Shown piece after piece: positions 16,982-25,542 of a stretch of DNA of 33,553 nt; within the stretch, counting starts at the first letter, position 1; each line of letters starts with the position of its first letter. The stretch covers positions 1 to 33,553 of the forward strand of contig JBOGXB010000016.1 in the NCBI GenBank assembly GCA_050694215.1. The letters run 5' to 3'. Below the pieces are notes generated by a model. That model ran no database searches. It saw only the letters and a program-made list of their open reading frames with translations, and was not told where the DNA came from. The DNA comes from JBOGXB01 sp050694215 (lineage in GTDB: Bacteria; Actinomycetota; CADDZG01; WHSQ01). Position numbers and translations under genes: made by a program.

Positions 16982-17794
16982 TCACTCGATCGTCAGCGTC
17001 GCGGCCATGTCCTCATCTGACGGATCGTCCGGATCGCTCGTGTGCGGGCGGCAGTAGACCACGTAGGTGCCCGGCTCCGACGGGACCTCTATCAGCTCTT
17101 CGCTCCCCGGCGACATGGTCTCGTCGATGTCCAGGGCGTCGACGGTGAACGTATGAAGGAACGGGTCGTCGTTGCGGACGAAGACGCGGGATCCGCCCTG
17201 GAGCTGGTACTCGGTGCTGTCGTACTCGAAATCATTCAGAACCACCGTCGCGTCTGCGTCGCTCTCGTCCACCGTAGAACGTGTCGTCGCCGTGGCGATT
17301 CCGGACAGAACGGCCAGGATCACCACGACCGCAAGAACCACCCGAAGGGCTCTTCGTTCGCCGCCGGTAGCGGTCGTCGTCAAGTGGCCTCTGCGCCCGG
17401 CGACGATCGCCGCGATGCACGAGACGATCGCGATGAGGACACCGGGGACAACGAGGAACCCGGGGACGAAGTCGAAGAAGCTCGTTGGGCTGAACAGCCC
17501 GAAGGCAGTCCAGAAGAGCGCCAGGCCAACCAGCAGCGCCGCGATGATGCCCACGAACTTGCCCCACGTATCGAAGCGCGCGACGAAGAACGCTCCGATC
17601 AACGCCACGGCCGCCGTGATTCCGAAGAAGGGGACGTCCTCGCTCACGTCCAGCCCCCACACGACCCCGGCAATCAGCATGAGGAGCGGGCCCAGCGCGG
17701 CAAGCACGAGACCCAGGACCGCAAAGCGGGTCCAGCGAGGCTTGCCCTCCGGCGCAGGCCGCGATTCCGGAGGCGCTGTCGTGGTCTCGGTCAT
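16982..17794 (-). CDS. Five-helix membrane protein with C-terminal cupredoxin (blue copper) domain
   Basis: From ATG 17794 (AAGGAG upstream) the protein is 270 residues. Five hydrophobic helices lie at about 23-47, 55-73, 78-99, 111-133 and 150-170. With a cytoplasmic N-terminus they place the C-terminal domain (about 182-270) outside. That domain has a plastocyanin-like layout with candidate type 1 copper ligands His214 (LHTF), Cys248 and His251 (YCRPH), and Met263 (EDM). The Cys-x2-His-x11-Met spacing is longer than in plastocyanin. It should act as an electron carrier or a copper-binding module. An upstream in-frame extension to 17971 is not supported. The divergent neighbour encodes a secreted sugar-dehydrogenase-like protein. 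Confidence 0.85.
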   Translation of the reverse strand: MTETTTAPPESRPAPEGKPRWTRFAVLGLVLAALGPLLMLIAGVVWGLDVSEDVPFFGITAAVALIGAFFVARFDTWGKFVGIIAALLVGLALFWTAFGLFSPTSFFDFVPGFLVVPGVLIAIVSCIAAIVAGRRGHLTTTATGGERRALRVVLAVVVILAVLSGIATATTRSTVDESDADATVVLNDFEYDSTEYQLQGGSRVFVRNDDPFLHTFTVDALDIDETMSPGSEELIEVPSEPGTYVVYCRPHTSDPDDPSDEDMAATLTIE

Positions 17795-17985
17795 TCGATC
17801 TCCTTTCCGAAGGACCCGCCCAGGTCGCTTTCGCACCGCGCAGAAGTCTATGGGGTGGACGCCTTCCGAGACGATGTGGACGACGAGCCCGGCCCGCAGG
17901 AGCCCTGGCTCGGGCGGCGAACAAGCTCTTGACTGCTTGCTCCGGTAGCTCATGGCAATCGTGCTCCTCAAGGGGGAGGTTGGGG

Positions 17986-19260
17986 ATGAGGCGGACCACG
18001 ATCGCCGTCACTGCGTGTCTCGTAACCCTGCTTGGTGGCGCGACATCGCCTGCGACGGAATCCGGGGTTCAGGTGCCGCCGGGGTTCGTCGTCACTCCAT
18101 ACGCGGAAGCCGGCGGGCTCCTAACGAGCCTGGCTTCCGGCCCCGATAGCCGTGCAGGTGCAACGGGCTCACGCCTTTACGCGACGAGCTTCACGGGAGG
18201 GGAGGTCGTCGTCTTCGACGACGTCGCCGGCGCGGGAGCTCCTCCCAGCTCGTTTGCAACCGGCTTCCAGAGCCCCCTTGGTGTGCTGGTGGCGCCGGAC
18301 GGAACCGTATACGTATCCGACGCGGAGGCGAGTCGCCCCGGACCCTTCGGCGACCGCCCTTACGGGCGAGTCTGGAGGATCCGCGATGTGAACCAAGACG
18401 GAGACGCGCTCGATGAGGAAGACAGCAAGCAGATAGTGCTGAAGGATCTCCCGAACGGGCGTCACAACACAAATGGTCTGGCCCTTGGGCCGGACGGGAT
18501 GCTCTATGTGGCCAACGGCAATTCGACCGACGACGGCGTCGAGGGCGGCCAACCCGAAGCGCATCCTTGGTCGGGCTCGGTAGTGAGAATCGATCCCGCC
18601 GCCACCGACGTTTCCGCGGCGAGCCTCGACCCAACGCAGGCCATCGTGGCACACGGGATGAGAAACCTCTACGACCTCGCGTTCTCTCCTTTCGACCCGA
18701 CCAAGCTGTTCATCACAACCAACGGCGCAGACGATGCTCGGAAGAACGACTCTCCCCCACCGGATCATCTCGAGGACTCCGACGACCTTCTCTATCTCAG
18801 CGACATCGACAATGGCGCGCCGGCCAGCGTAGCTGAGGATTTCGGATTTCCGTCGTGCCTCTACAACTTGGAGCGCCAGGGTGAGCTCGAGCCCTACGAC
18901 AATCCCCACCCCGATGTCATCGAACAGTTTGGGCCCTGCGACAAGCAAAGCGTTGTGCGACCGATCGCGTCGTTCGGTCTGCATCCTTCGGCGGACGGGG
19001 TCGCCCTGCAGACAACGGAGGCATGGGGAGCGGAATTCCGCAACGACATGTTCGTTGCCGAGTTCGGCAACTTCTTTGGCGACGGAGTCGTCGGCCACAA
19101 GGTGGTTCGAGTCGAGTTCGATGCCTCCGGGGAGAAGGTCGCAGGTCAGAGCGACTTCCTGGAGGGGGTACTTCCTCTGGACGTCACCTTCGATTCCTCG
19201 GGGGCGATGTTCGTCGCCGACTTCACCGGGACGATCCTCAAGGTGACGAAGGTGATCTAG
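17986..19260 (+). CDS. Secreted glucose/sorbosone dehydrogenase-like beta-propeller (PQQ sugar dehydrogenase fold)
   Basis: From ATG 17986, preceded by AGGGGGAGG, the product is 424 residues with a signal peptide (MRRTTIAVTACLVTLLGGA, cleavage near 22-25). The six-bladed propeller signatures of the GSDH family are present: FQSPLGVLVAPDGTVYVSD, RHNTNGLALGPDGMLYVANG with His160 at the position of the catalytic base, and HGMRNLYDLAFSPFDP. The C-terminus is LDVTFDSSGAMFVADF. Known members oxidise sugars with PQQ, though many homologues are uncharacterised. An acceptor could be the cupredoxin protein encoded divergently 191 bases away (inference). In-frame codons upstream of 17986 are a less likely extension. 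Confidence 0.87.
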   Translation: MRRTTIAVTACLVTLLGGATSPATESGVQVPPGFVVTPYAEAGGLLTSLASGPDSRAGATGSRLYATSFTGGEVVVFDDVAGAGAPPSSFATGFQSPLGVLVAPDGTVYVSDAEASRPGPFGDRPYGRVWRIRDVNQDGDALDEEDSKQIVLKDLPNGRHNTNGLALGPDGMLYVANGNSTDDGVEGGQPEAHPWSGSVVRIDPAATDVSAASLDPTQAIVAHGMRNLYDLAFSPFDPTKLFITTNGADDARKNDSPPPDHLEDSDDLLYLSDIDNGAPASVAEDFGFPSCLYNLERQGELEPYDNPHPDVIEQFGPCDKQSVVRPIASFGLHPSADGVALQTTEAWGAEFRNDMFVAEFGNFFGDGVVGHKVVRVEFDASGEKVAGQSDFLEGVLPLDVTFDSSGAMFVADFTGTILKVTKVI

Positions 19261-19291
19261 AGCGCTCGCTCCCAGCCACGCCTGAGCAGAA

Positions 19292-19963
19292 TCAAGCTAG
19301 TTGTGCGTGGGCAATCGCCGCCGCTACGAGCGACAGCGAATTGATGCCGGCATGGAGCACCGTTGGCGCCCAAATCCCACCTCCTTTTATCCGCAGCCAA
19401 CAGAGTCCGAGCCCCGCCGCCGCAGTCACGATGACCGCAGCGAGAACCAGCAACACCACGCAGGCGGTTTGTGCGCCGGGAGCGTTCGCGTCGATGACCT
19501 CCAGGGTCGGACGTATGTGCCACATCCCAAACGGCACACTCGAGGCAACCGCGCCGAAAAGATTGCCGCGCCGCGAGAAGACCCCGAATAGCACGCCTCT
19601 GAATACGAACTCCTCGAACAGGGCCGTACCGAGAGGGATGCGAATCAATGCTTGGAACGCCACCTGCGAGCCACTCAGTTCGGCAACTCGATCGTCTGCG
19701 ATCAGCTGCGCGCTCGGCTCGAAAAATGCCAACGCATACAAGGGAGCCACGAGGCCGGCGGCCCCCAAGCCTGCCGCCGTGACGACTCTCGAACGGTTTC
19801 CCTTGATCCCTAGTTCTCGAGGATCCGAACTCAGGAGCCCGAGCGCTATCGCACCGACCACTACCCCGACCGTCAGATTGACGGCCACGTACATCCCACC
19901 GCCGAGCTCTGGCCGAAGGTTGTTGTAGGCAACGAGTGCCGCAACGAGGAGAAACGATCGCAT
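19292..19963 (-). CDS. CPBP-family (CAAX/Abi) intramembrane metalloprotease
   Basis: From ATG 19963 the protein is 223 residues with about six membrane helices. It carries the three family motifs: EEFVFRG (E117-E118-x3-R122), FGMWH (F145-x3-H149) and HAGIN (H204-x3-N208). These form the metal-binding intramembrane active site. Roles in this family range from prenyl-protein processing to bacteriocin self-immunity; none can be chosen here. A GTG five codons upstream (19978) is an alternative start, and neither has a clear ribosome binding site. It converges on the sorbosone-dehydrogenase-like gene, 31 bases away, and lies just downstream of the TetR gene. Confidence 0.9.
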   Translation of the reverse strand: MRSFLLVAALVAYNNLRPELGGGMYVAVNLTVGVVVGAIALGLLSSDPRELGIKGNRSRVVTAAGLGAAGLVAPLYALAFFEPSAQLIADDRVAELSGSQVAFQALIRIPLGTALFEEFVFRGVLFGVFSRRGNLFGAVASSVPFGMWHIRPTLEVIDANAPGAQTACVVLLVLAAVIVTAAAGLGLCWLRIKGGGIWAPTVLHAGINSLSLVAAAIAHAQLA

Positions 19964-20038
19964 GCGCCAAGTGTGCACAGAGCCGGATCCGATGGGTCTT
20001 TCAGACGGCCGGCGGCAGCACCTCGACCGGCACTATGC

Positions 20039-20662
20039 CTATCCTTTGTCCGTCTTCGGGTCCCGAGCCCTCAATCCGTTCAGGACGCGATCGATGCCCG
20101 TACCCGTTTCGGCGCGCGCTTCTTCTGGGTTATCGGCGCGAGCCATTGCGAGCGCAGCCTCGTTGAGACCACCGACAAGCATGTGGGCAAGGGGATCGAC
20201 AGGCTGACGGTCGATCAGACCCGAATCCATGCTCGCCTGCAGAGCCTTTTTCACGATCGCAAAACCGTACTTGCAGTCGAGCTCGCGCCACCGCTCCCAC
20301 CCGAGAGCGGACGGAGCATCCAGCAGGACTATCTGCCTGATGGCGGGGTCGAGACAGGCGTCGAGAAACGCCTGGCAGCCTCCGACAAAGTGCTCCCAGG
20401 TGCCGACCTGACCAGCCCTGTTCGCGGCCTTCCCGACCCGGCGAATGATCTCCTCGGACAGGTCCTCGAATACGGCCGCGAACAAGTCCGCCTTGTCGCG
20501 GAAATGGTGATAGAGGGCACCCCGCGTTACCCCCGCCTGCTTCACGACCTCCTGGGTGGACGTATCGGCGTAGCCCCGCCCGGCGAAAAGCTCACGGCCC
20601 GCGGCCACCAGGGCCTTCCTGGTCGCCTCGGACTGGTCGGCTTTCCGCATCTTGACATTCAT
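20039..20662 (-). CDS. TetR/AcrR-family transcriptional repressor
   Basis: The helix-turn-helix lies near the N-terminus (RELFAGRGYADTSTQEVV, then KQAGVTRGALYHHFRDKADL), followed by an all-helical ligand domain of about 140 residues. Candidate starts are ATG 20680, 20662 and 20650. I chose 20662 (207 residues), because 20680 lies inside an operator repeat; 20650 is equally possible. The frame stays open to 20953, but that extension is not protein-like for this family. Two operator palindromes overlap the start, so the gene is almost certainly autoregulated. The upstream nitroreductase on the same strand is a possible second target. Confidence 0.9.
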   Translation of the reverse strand: MNVKMRKADQSEATRKALVAAGRELFAGRGYADTSTQEVVKQAGVTRGALYHHFRDKADLFAAVFEDLSEEIIRRVGKAANRAGQVGTWEHFVGGCQAFLDACLDPAIRQIVLLDAPSALGWERWRELDCKYGFAIVKKALQASMDSGLIDRQPVDPLAHMLVGGLNEAALAMARADNPEEARAETGTGIDRVLNGLRARDPKTDKG

Positions 20663-20692
20663 ACTGTCTGTATGTACCATACGCGCTGTATG
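20660..20692. promoter_or_regulatory. Double TetR operator: two CATAC-N5-GTATG palindromes
   Basis: CATAC-TGTCT-GTATG (20660-20674) and CATAC-GCGCT-GTATG (20678-20692) are two perfect 5+5 palindromes, with centres at 20667 and 20685, 18 bases apart. On the minus strand the wider 16-mers ACATACAGACAGTATG and ACATACAGCGCGTATG match at 13 of 16 positions. Such a pair is typical of TetR proteins that bind as two dimers. The sites overlap the translation start region of the TetR gene. Confidence 0.75.
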
Positions 20693-20931
20693 TATCTTAG
20701 ACGTGATAAGGGGACCGTGTCCAGCTCGAGCGCCATGACGCTCCGGGGCGAGGTGGGGCGAAGGCCGGCCGCGTGGCCCCACCGTCGGGGTCGAGCTTCT
20801 GCCCCAAGCGTCGAGCTCTATCCCGGGATCCTCGAGTCGCTCAGGGTGGCGCTCACCAATCGACGAGCACGCCAGAGGCTCGCCGACGCAAACGAGCTTG
20901 CCGAACGTGGGCGCGCGACAGGGGTGCGGGT
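20693..20931. other. Gap between nitroreductase and TetR genes, content unresolved
   Basis: Outside the operator, this stretch has open frames on both strands (a plus-strand frame from about 20736 and the minus-strand extension of the TetR gene), but neither has a ribosome binding site or a recognisable family. I looked for a tRNA or a terminator and found none. It may hold the TetR promoter and remnants of a lost gene. Confidence 0.3.
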
Positions 20932-21630
20932 CTAGGGTCCTGTTTCCTTCCACGCATCCCAGTAGGTGATCTCCTCCGGTGCTCGACGGGTCGCCGGCTT
21001 GAAGTCCTCACCCGTGTAGTACGCGACCGGTAGCAGGCCCACCTGTGTCACCGTCTCGGGGATGCCGAGCAGCTCGCCGACCTCCCTCTCACACGCGAGG
21101 TGCATCGTCGTGAGGGCGGAACCGAGACCTCTGCTGCGGAAGGCAAGCATCAGGCTCCACACCGCCGGCCAGATTGAGCCGTAGAACCCGGACGCCGCGA
21201 CGTTGCACCACGGCTCCACCTCATAGCCCATCCCCGCGAGCAGGCGGCCGGCGTCGTCCGGGCGGTTGAGAAGGCACGGGATGATGTGGACCGGGATGTC
21301 GGCGAGCACGTCGACGAGATAGAAGGACGAGTCGACGACGCGGACCATCTGCTTGTTACTTGGGTCCAGAGCCGCCTTGCCGAAGGCGAGGTACGGACCG
21401 ATGGCGCGGCTATAGACGTCTGCGACGGCCGCTCTCTTTTCCGGGTCGGTCACGACCATCCAACGCCAGCCTTGCAGGTTGGAGCCGGTTGGCGCCTGTA
21501 CAGCGAGGCGAAGGCACTCGAGGATGACATCGCGCTCGACGAGCCGGGTGAGATCGAGCCGTTTGCGTACTGTTCGTGTCGTCGTGAGCAGTTGGTCGAC
21601 CGTGCCCGTATCCAGGCCTGCAGTTGCCAT
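20932..21630 (-). CDS. Nitroreductase-family FMN oxidoreductase
   Basis: From ATG 21630, with GGGAG eight bases upstream, the protein is 232 residues. It carries the FMN-pocket features RTVRKRLD near the N-terminus, QAPTGSNLQGWRW and, near the C-terminus, LGIPETVTQVGLLPVAYYTG. The middle GSIWPAVWSLMLAFRSRGLGSALTT is the usual nitroreductase core (AxLAA-like helix plus GLGS). The C-terminal ITYWDAW is common in actinobacterial members. The substrate cannot be told from sequence; homologues reduce nitro compounds, quinones or deazaflavin-linked substrates. It precedes the TetR gene by about 270 bases on the same strand. Confidence 0.9.
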   Translation of the reverse strand: MATAGLDTGTVDQLLTTTRTVRKRLDLTRLVERDVILECLRLAVQAPTGSNLQGWRWMVVTDPEKRAAVADVYSRAIGPYLAFGKAALDPSNKQMVRVVDSSFYLVDVLADIPVHIIPCLLNRPDDAGRLLAGMGYEVEPWCNVAASGFYGSIWPAVWSLMLAFRSRGLGSALTTMHLACEREVGELLGIPETVTQVGLLPVAYYTGEDFKPATRRAPEEITYWDAWKETGP

Positions 21631-21746
21631 TGTCGCTCCCTTCCCACCGAGTCCGATGGCGGGAGGATAGTCCTCGCACGCGTCGAGGAGCCGTCCGCGG
21701 CCCACGACCGCAATGGCAGGACTGGGTTCAGCCGGAATATGCGCCG

Positions 21747-21986
21747 TCAGGCTGCGCTGAGGTGCCCCTCCGGGGCAGGCCACATCTGGTGGCTGATGAA
21801 GTAACTGAGAAAGTCCCAGTAGTCGAAGTGTGAGCCGATGACGTAGGAGCGATTGAACCGCTGATCCATCAGCTCGATCTCATAGTCGCCTTGTTCAGTT
21901 TCTGCCACGGCGGTGACGCTGAGAAGAGAGTAGTCGTCAAACGCTGCCGCCATCCGCCTTGCATCCCGCTCGATCAACGCCATCAT
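21747..21986 (-). CDS. Small hypothetical protein (79 residues)
   Basis: No family is recognised. The ATG at 21986, with GGGAG four to five bases upstream, gives 79 residues; a GTG at 22025 would add 13. The sequence reads like a real globular protein: an amphipathic start (LIERDARRMAAAFDDYS), two beta-strand-like stretches (LLSVTAVAETEQGDYEIEL) and an aromatic-rich end (FDYWDFLSYFISHQMW). It has no signal peptide or membrane helix. It lies 116 bases upstream of the nitroreductase gene and 209 bases downstream of the large membrane protein gene on the same strand. Confidence 0.55.
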   Translation of the reverse strand: MMALIERDARRMAAAFDDYSLLSVTAVAETEQGDYEIELMDQRFNRSYVIGSHFDYWDFLSYFISHQMWPAPEGHLSAA

Positions 21987-22195
21987 TGCGCTCCCGATAT
22001 CGGTCTTGGTTGTCGCTTCGCACACATATCGTCCCGCCGGAGCAAGGCCGCGTCTGTACGTAATCCCGGCGGATCGGGCTACGTAATCGAGGGCGACCTT
22101 CAGCCCTGGATCACGAGACGTTGGCGACGGGGGCCTGAGACGTTAGGTGGGCGAGAGGCCGCTCCGCGTACTCCGCGTGGAACTCGCCTCTATCC

Positions 22196-24028
22196 TCAGC
22201 TCGCTCTGACGCCTACAGGTGCGTGACGTGATCGGTCGAGGCCCTTCTGCTCGCCGTCCTCATCGAGACGGTTGAGACCCCAAGCGAACGCGGCGATCCA
22301 GGCAATGGCGATCGTCGCCAGGACCCCATATGCGGTTCGCTGAAGGGGGGAGTTCGAGGTGATCGCTTCTCTCTGGAGGAGCTCCTTGTCGGGCACGAAA
22401 TCACGGCGGAACCGCTCGCGTGCGGGGATCCCGTCCGCGGGGATTGCAGGATCGCGAGCCATGTAGATCGGCAGCGCGATGAGGTAACCCTCGTTGTGGA
22501 GTCTCACCATGGTCTTCCACTGACCCTCCACCGGCACGGCTTCGACCGACCGGTATTCACCGGGCTGGACTTCCTCGAACTCAACGAGCCTCTTTGATCC
22601 CCTATCCCAATCGAGTCCCTGCCACGACATCGTGTCGAACCACAGCGCGTTCTGTGCGATCTCAGGCGGGTCGGGGCGGATTGTGACCGTAGCTGCGCGA
22701 GATCCATCCTGCTCGACGAAGTCGAGGCTGACGTCGGCTGCCACCCGCGGCGGCTGAGTCGGAGCCGGATACGCGAGACAGAACAGCGCGAGGACGAGAC
22801 CTGCGAGCGCGTAGGTGGGTCGAACGTTCTCCGAGGCCGGCCGGTCTCTGTCGAGCGCGCCACCGATGAACCCGCCCATCAAGGCACCGGCCATGGCGGC
22901 CGCGAACCCCATGATCGCGCCTTCGGGTAGAAGCTCGAGCGGCCATGGATTCGACATCCAGATGTGGCTCCAGGCCCACTCGCCGGCCAGTCCGATCGTC
23001 CCGATCCCGGCGCCGCCGGCGAGAGCGAAGGTGAGCCGTCGAGTCGTCGGGATTCTCAACGCGACTGCTTCAACGACGAGGGCTTCGACAAGATAGAGCG
23101 GGAAGTGCGGCGTCGTGCGTCCCAACACCGGGCCGACGATGAGTGCGAGCGCGCCACGAAGCAGCAAGAAGAACGCGACCGATAGGATGGCGCCGCCGCG
23201 ACCGAGCCGGATGCGCGCCGCCACCAAAGCCATACCAGCGGCGAGCATCAGGAGGATCGGCTGGTACACGAGCTGGAACTGAGGCACGCCGAAGTCGAAC
23301 TCGGCTTGCAGGGCCGATAAGCCGATGAGGAACGCACCCGCGAGCGTCGGCTCTCGCAGGCGCAAGAACCACGGCCTCTTGCTGGGGGTTTCTTGTCTGC
23401 TCGCCGTCTCCGATCCATAGAAACGTCCTTCGCGAACGAGGATCCACGACGCGAGCGTGGCTAGCGCGGCCCCTCCGACCATTTGAATGTGGGTCGGGCC
23501 CCACAGCGTGACGTCTTGCCCGAACAGCCGGTGCCAGATGTCGTCGAGCGGAAAGCCGGCGACCGCAACTACTCCGCACAACGTCAGGAGAACTCCACCG
23601 AGTGGAGCGAAACCGACGAACACGGGTCCGCGAGGAGCGTCTCGGCCCAACAGCACGGACAGGAAGCCGGCGAGGGCGATCCCGACCAGGCCCGCAAGGA
23701 TGAAGTAGTGGGAGGGATTCGCGAACGGGCCCGGGTCGCGGCCACTATCGATGTGGGTGGCGACGTCCCAGTAGAACCCGAACATCGCGCAGAGCAACGA
23801 GACGGCCGCGAAGAGGGCGGGCAGGCCTGCCCACGTTGGAAGTCCGCCGACCCGAGATGCGAAAGCAGCGAGACCGCGGAGCCACTTGGCTCCGCCCCGG
23901 CGATACGAGATCGCGACCCCCGCCAGGACGGAGATGCCCACTAGCGCCACCACCGTTGCGGGGATCAGGTCCTCCAGTGGAGCGCCGCGCGCGGGGGCGA
24001 CACCGTTCGCCCAGAACATCGTTACCAC
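22196..24028 (-). CDS. Large polytopic membrane protein with C-terminal extracytoplasmic domain, family not recognised
   Basis: The 610-residue protein (GTG start; ATG at 24019 is an alternative) has about 12 hydrophobic helices in residues 20-430. A soluble beta-rich domain follows at about 435-555, then a final helix (565-587). Distinctive motifs are FYWDVATHIDSGRD (85-98), FANPSHYF (102-109) and DDIWHRLFGQDVTLWGPTH (162-180), rich in His, Asp and Trp within or next to helices. The C-terminal domain (GQWKTMVRLHNEGYLIALPIYM) loosely recalls FixH/YtkA-like or CopC-like modules of copper and oxidase-assembly proteins, but this is a weak impression. It lies 125 bases downstream of the WS/DGAT gene. 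Confidence 0.7.
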   Translation of the reverse strand: MVTMFWANGVAPARGAPLEDLIPATVVALVGISVLAGVAISYRRGGAKWLRGLAAFASRVGGLPTWAGLPALFAAVSLLCAMFGFYWDVATHIDSGRDPGPFANPSHYFILAGLVGIALAGFLSVLLGRDAPRGPVFVGFAPLGGVLLTLCGVVAVAGFPLDDIWHRLFGQDVTLWGPTHIQMVGGAALATLASWILVREGRFYGSETASRQETPSKRPWFLRLREPTLAGAFLIGLSALQAEFDFGVPQFQLVYQPILLMLAAGMALVAARIRLGRGGAILSVAFFLLLRGALALIVGPVLGRTTPHFPLYLVEALVVEAVALRIPTTRRLTFALAGGAGIGTIGLAGEWAWSHIWMSNPWPLELLPEGAIMGFAAAMAGALMGGFIGGALDRDRPASENVRPTYALAGLVLALFCLAYPAPTQPPRVAADVSLDFVEQDGSRAATVTIRPDPPEIAQNALWFDTMSWQGLDWDRGSKRLVEFEEVQPGEYRSVEAVPVEGQWKTMVRLHNEGYLIALPIYMARDPAIPADGIPARERFRRDFVPDKELLQREAITSNSPLQRTAYGVLATIAIAWIAAFAWGLNRLDEDGEQKGLDRSRHAPVGVRAS

Positions 24029-24153
24029 CAGCCCCTAGTTGAGCGCTGATTCGCGCATCGTGATCACCTACAGCCGCTCCTCAAACACTCAGACCCAAGC
24101 GGCTTGGTTTGTTTCGTCTCCCTTCGGACACGGTCGGCCGGTAAAGGCGTCCG

Positions 24154-25542
24154 CTAAACACCCGCGGCCTTCTTCAGCCGGGCAAAAGTCTCCACAAGGC
24201 CGTCGGACAGGACCCATACGTCGGGTACCGCGTCCCAGTCGGCGGTAAAACTGAAGCCCATCATCCCGCTCAGGCTCGTGACGCCGACCGACAGACCCAT
24301 GGTCTCGGCGAGCGGCATCAGCGGATAGTAGGCAACGAGCCGCGCTCCCGCGAAGTACATCGGGTCTTGCGGGCCGGGGATGTTGGAGACGACCAGATCC
24401 GCCACCCGCTGTCGTCCGGCAATCGCCGATACGAGGCGGTAGAACGCGGCGGGAAAGAAACCCCCGAGCTCGACGAGCGTCTCGGTCCCCACCTCAGCGC
24501 GCGATTCCTTCAGACGTCGTGTCGCAGTCGTGATCCTCGCCAGACGTTTCCCTTCGTCCATCGGACCCACCGGTAGATCCACGAAGATAGGTGAAACCTC
24601 GTTGCCAGAATCGGTGCCGGGAGAGCCTACGCGCAACGACACCGGGACCATCGCCCGGAGCGTGCGGTCCTTCTGGACATGGCCCCTCGACTCCAACAGG
24701 TGGGCCAAGGCTCCGGCCACGGAGCTGAGGATGACATCGTTGACCGTGCCTCCAAGGGCGTTCTTGATGTCCTTGGCATCCGAGACTGGGGCATCCGCCA
24801 TGGAGAAGCGCCGGGTTGGGCCGACCGAGACCGTGAAGGGCCCTGGAGCCGACATCATGCCCCCGACTAGATTCGCGAACCCGGCTCCCGTGCGCCCGAT
24901 CGCCGCTACCGCTTCTTGCGGACGTCTGACTGCACGCTCGGCAGCTCGACCGACCGCGCCGAGCCCGTTAGCGGCCTGGTCGACAATCGCATCGGTCAAG
25001 AGTTGTCGCGCCGAGGGCTCGGGCTGAGGCTCCCACGGCTCCGGCTCCACCGCGCGCGGTTCTCTCGTGAAATCGAACAGCATGGCAGCGACCTGCATGC
25101 CGGTGAGGCCGTCCATCATCGAGTGATGAACCTTGGTGAGAGCGGCGACATGGCCATCATCGAGCCCCTCGATCCGGTACATCTCCCACAACGGCTTGGT
25201 GCGGTCGAGAGGTCGTGAACAGATGCGCTGCACGAGCTCGGCTAGCTCGCGCGGTCCGCCCGGGCTCGGCAGGGACGCAGCTCGCACGTGGAAGTCGATA
25301 TCGAAGTTTGGATCGTCCACCCAGAGGGGCCTGTTGATCTCGAAAGGAACCGAACGCACCTTCTGGCGGAACCGGGGCACGAGGTGGATGCGGTCTGCAA
25401 TGAGGTCCCGTGTCTCCTCGAGCCCGAGGTCTCCGTCGTCGCGGGTCGATGGGTCGAATACGGAGAGGCCGGCAATGTGCATATGCACGTTCGGCTTTTC
25501 CAGGTAGAGGAACGAACTGTCAAGCGTGCCCAAACGGTCCAT
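24154..25542 (-). CDS. Wax ester synthase / diacylglycerol O-acyltransferase (WS/DGAT)
   Basis: WS/DGAT enzymes make triacylglycerol or wax esters for storage lipid droplets in actinobacteria. From ATG 25542, with GAGGAG seven bases upstream, the protein is 462 residues, the family norm. It opens with the typical LGTLDSSFLYLEKPNVHMHI and has PLDRTKPLWEMY. The catalytic HHSMMDG is at 139-145 (His140, Asp144), and NDVILSSVAGAL and VSNIPGPQDPMYFAGA lie in the C-terminal half. An open frame continues 42 codons upstream without support. Divergent from the cyclase gene. Confidence 0.95.
   Translation of the reverse strand: MDRLGTLDSSFLYLEKPNVHMHIAGLSVFDPSTRDDGDLGLEETRDLIADRIHLVPRFRQKVRSVPFEINRPLWVDDPNFDIDFHVRAASLPSPGGPRELAELVQRICSRPLDRTKPLWEMYRIEGLDDGHVAALTKVHHSMMDGLTGMQVAAMLFDFTREPRAVEPEPWEPQPEPSARQLLTDAIVDQAANGLGAVGRAAERAVRRPQEAVAAIGRTGAGFANLVGGMMSAPGPFTVSVGPTRRFSMADAPVSDAKDIKNALGGTVNDVILSSVAGALAHLLESRGHVQKDRTLRAMVPVSLRVGSPGTDSGNEVSPIFVDLPVGPMDEGKRLARITTATRRLKESRAEVGTETLVELGGFFPAAFYRLVSAIAGRQRVADLVVSNIPGPQDPMYFAGARLVAYYPLMPLAETMGLSVGVTSLSGMMGFSFTADWDAVPDVWVLSDGLVETFARLKKAAGV

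Noticed and set aside
19973..20935. Plus-strand open frame of 320 codons
   Set aside because: It runs antisense through the TetR helix-turn-helix and the operators and has no recognisable domain.
24095..24107. CCAAG-CGG-CTTGG hairpin followed by TTTGTTTC on the plus strand
   Set aside because: It resembles a terminator only on the plus strand, while both flanking genes are on the minus strand; the stem is just 5 bp.
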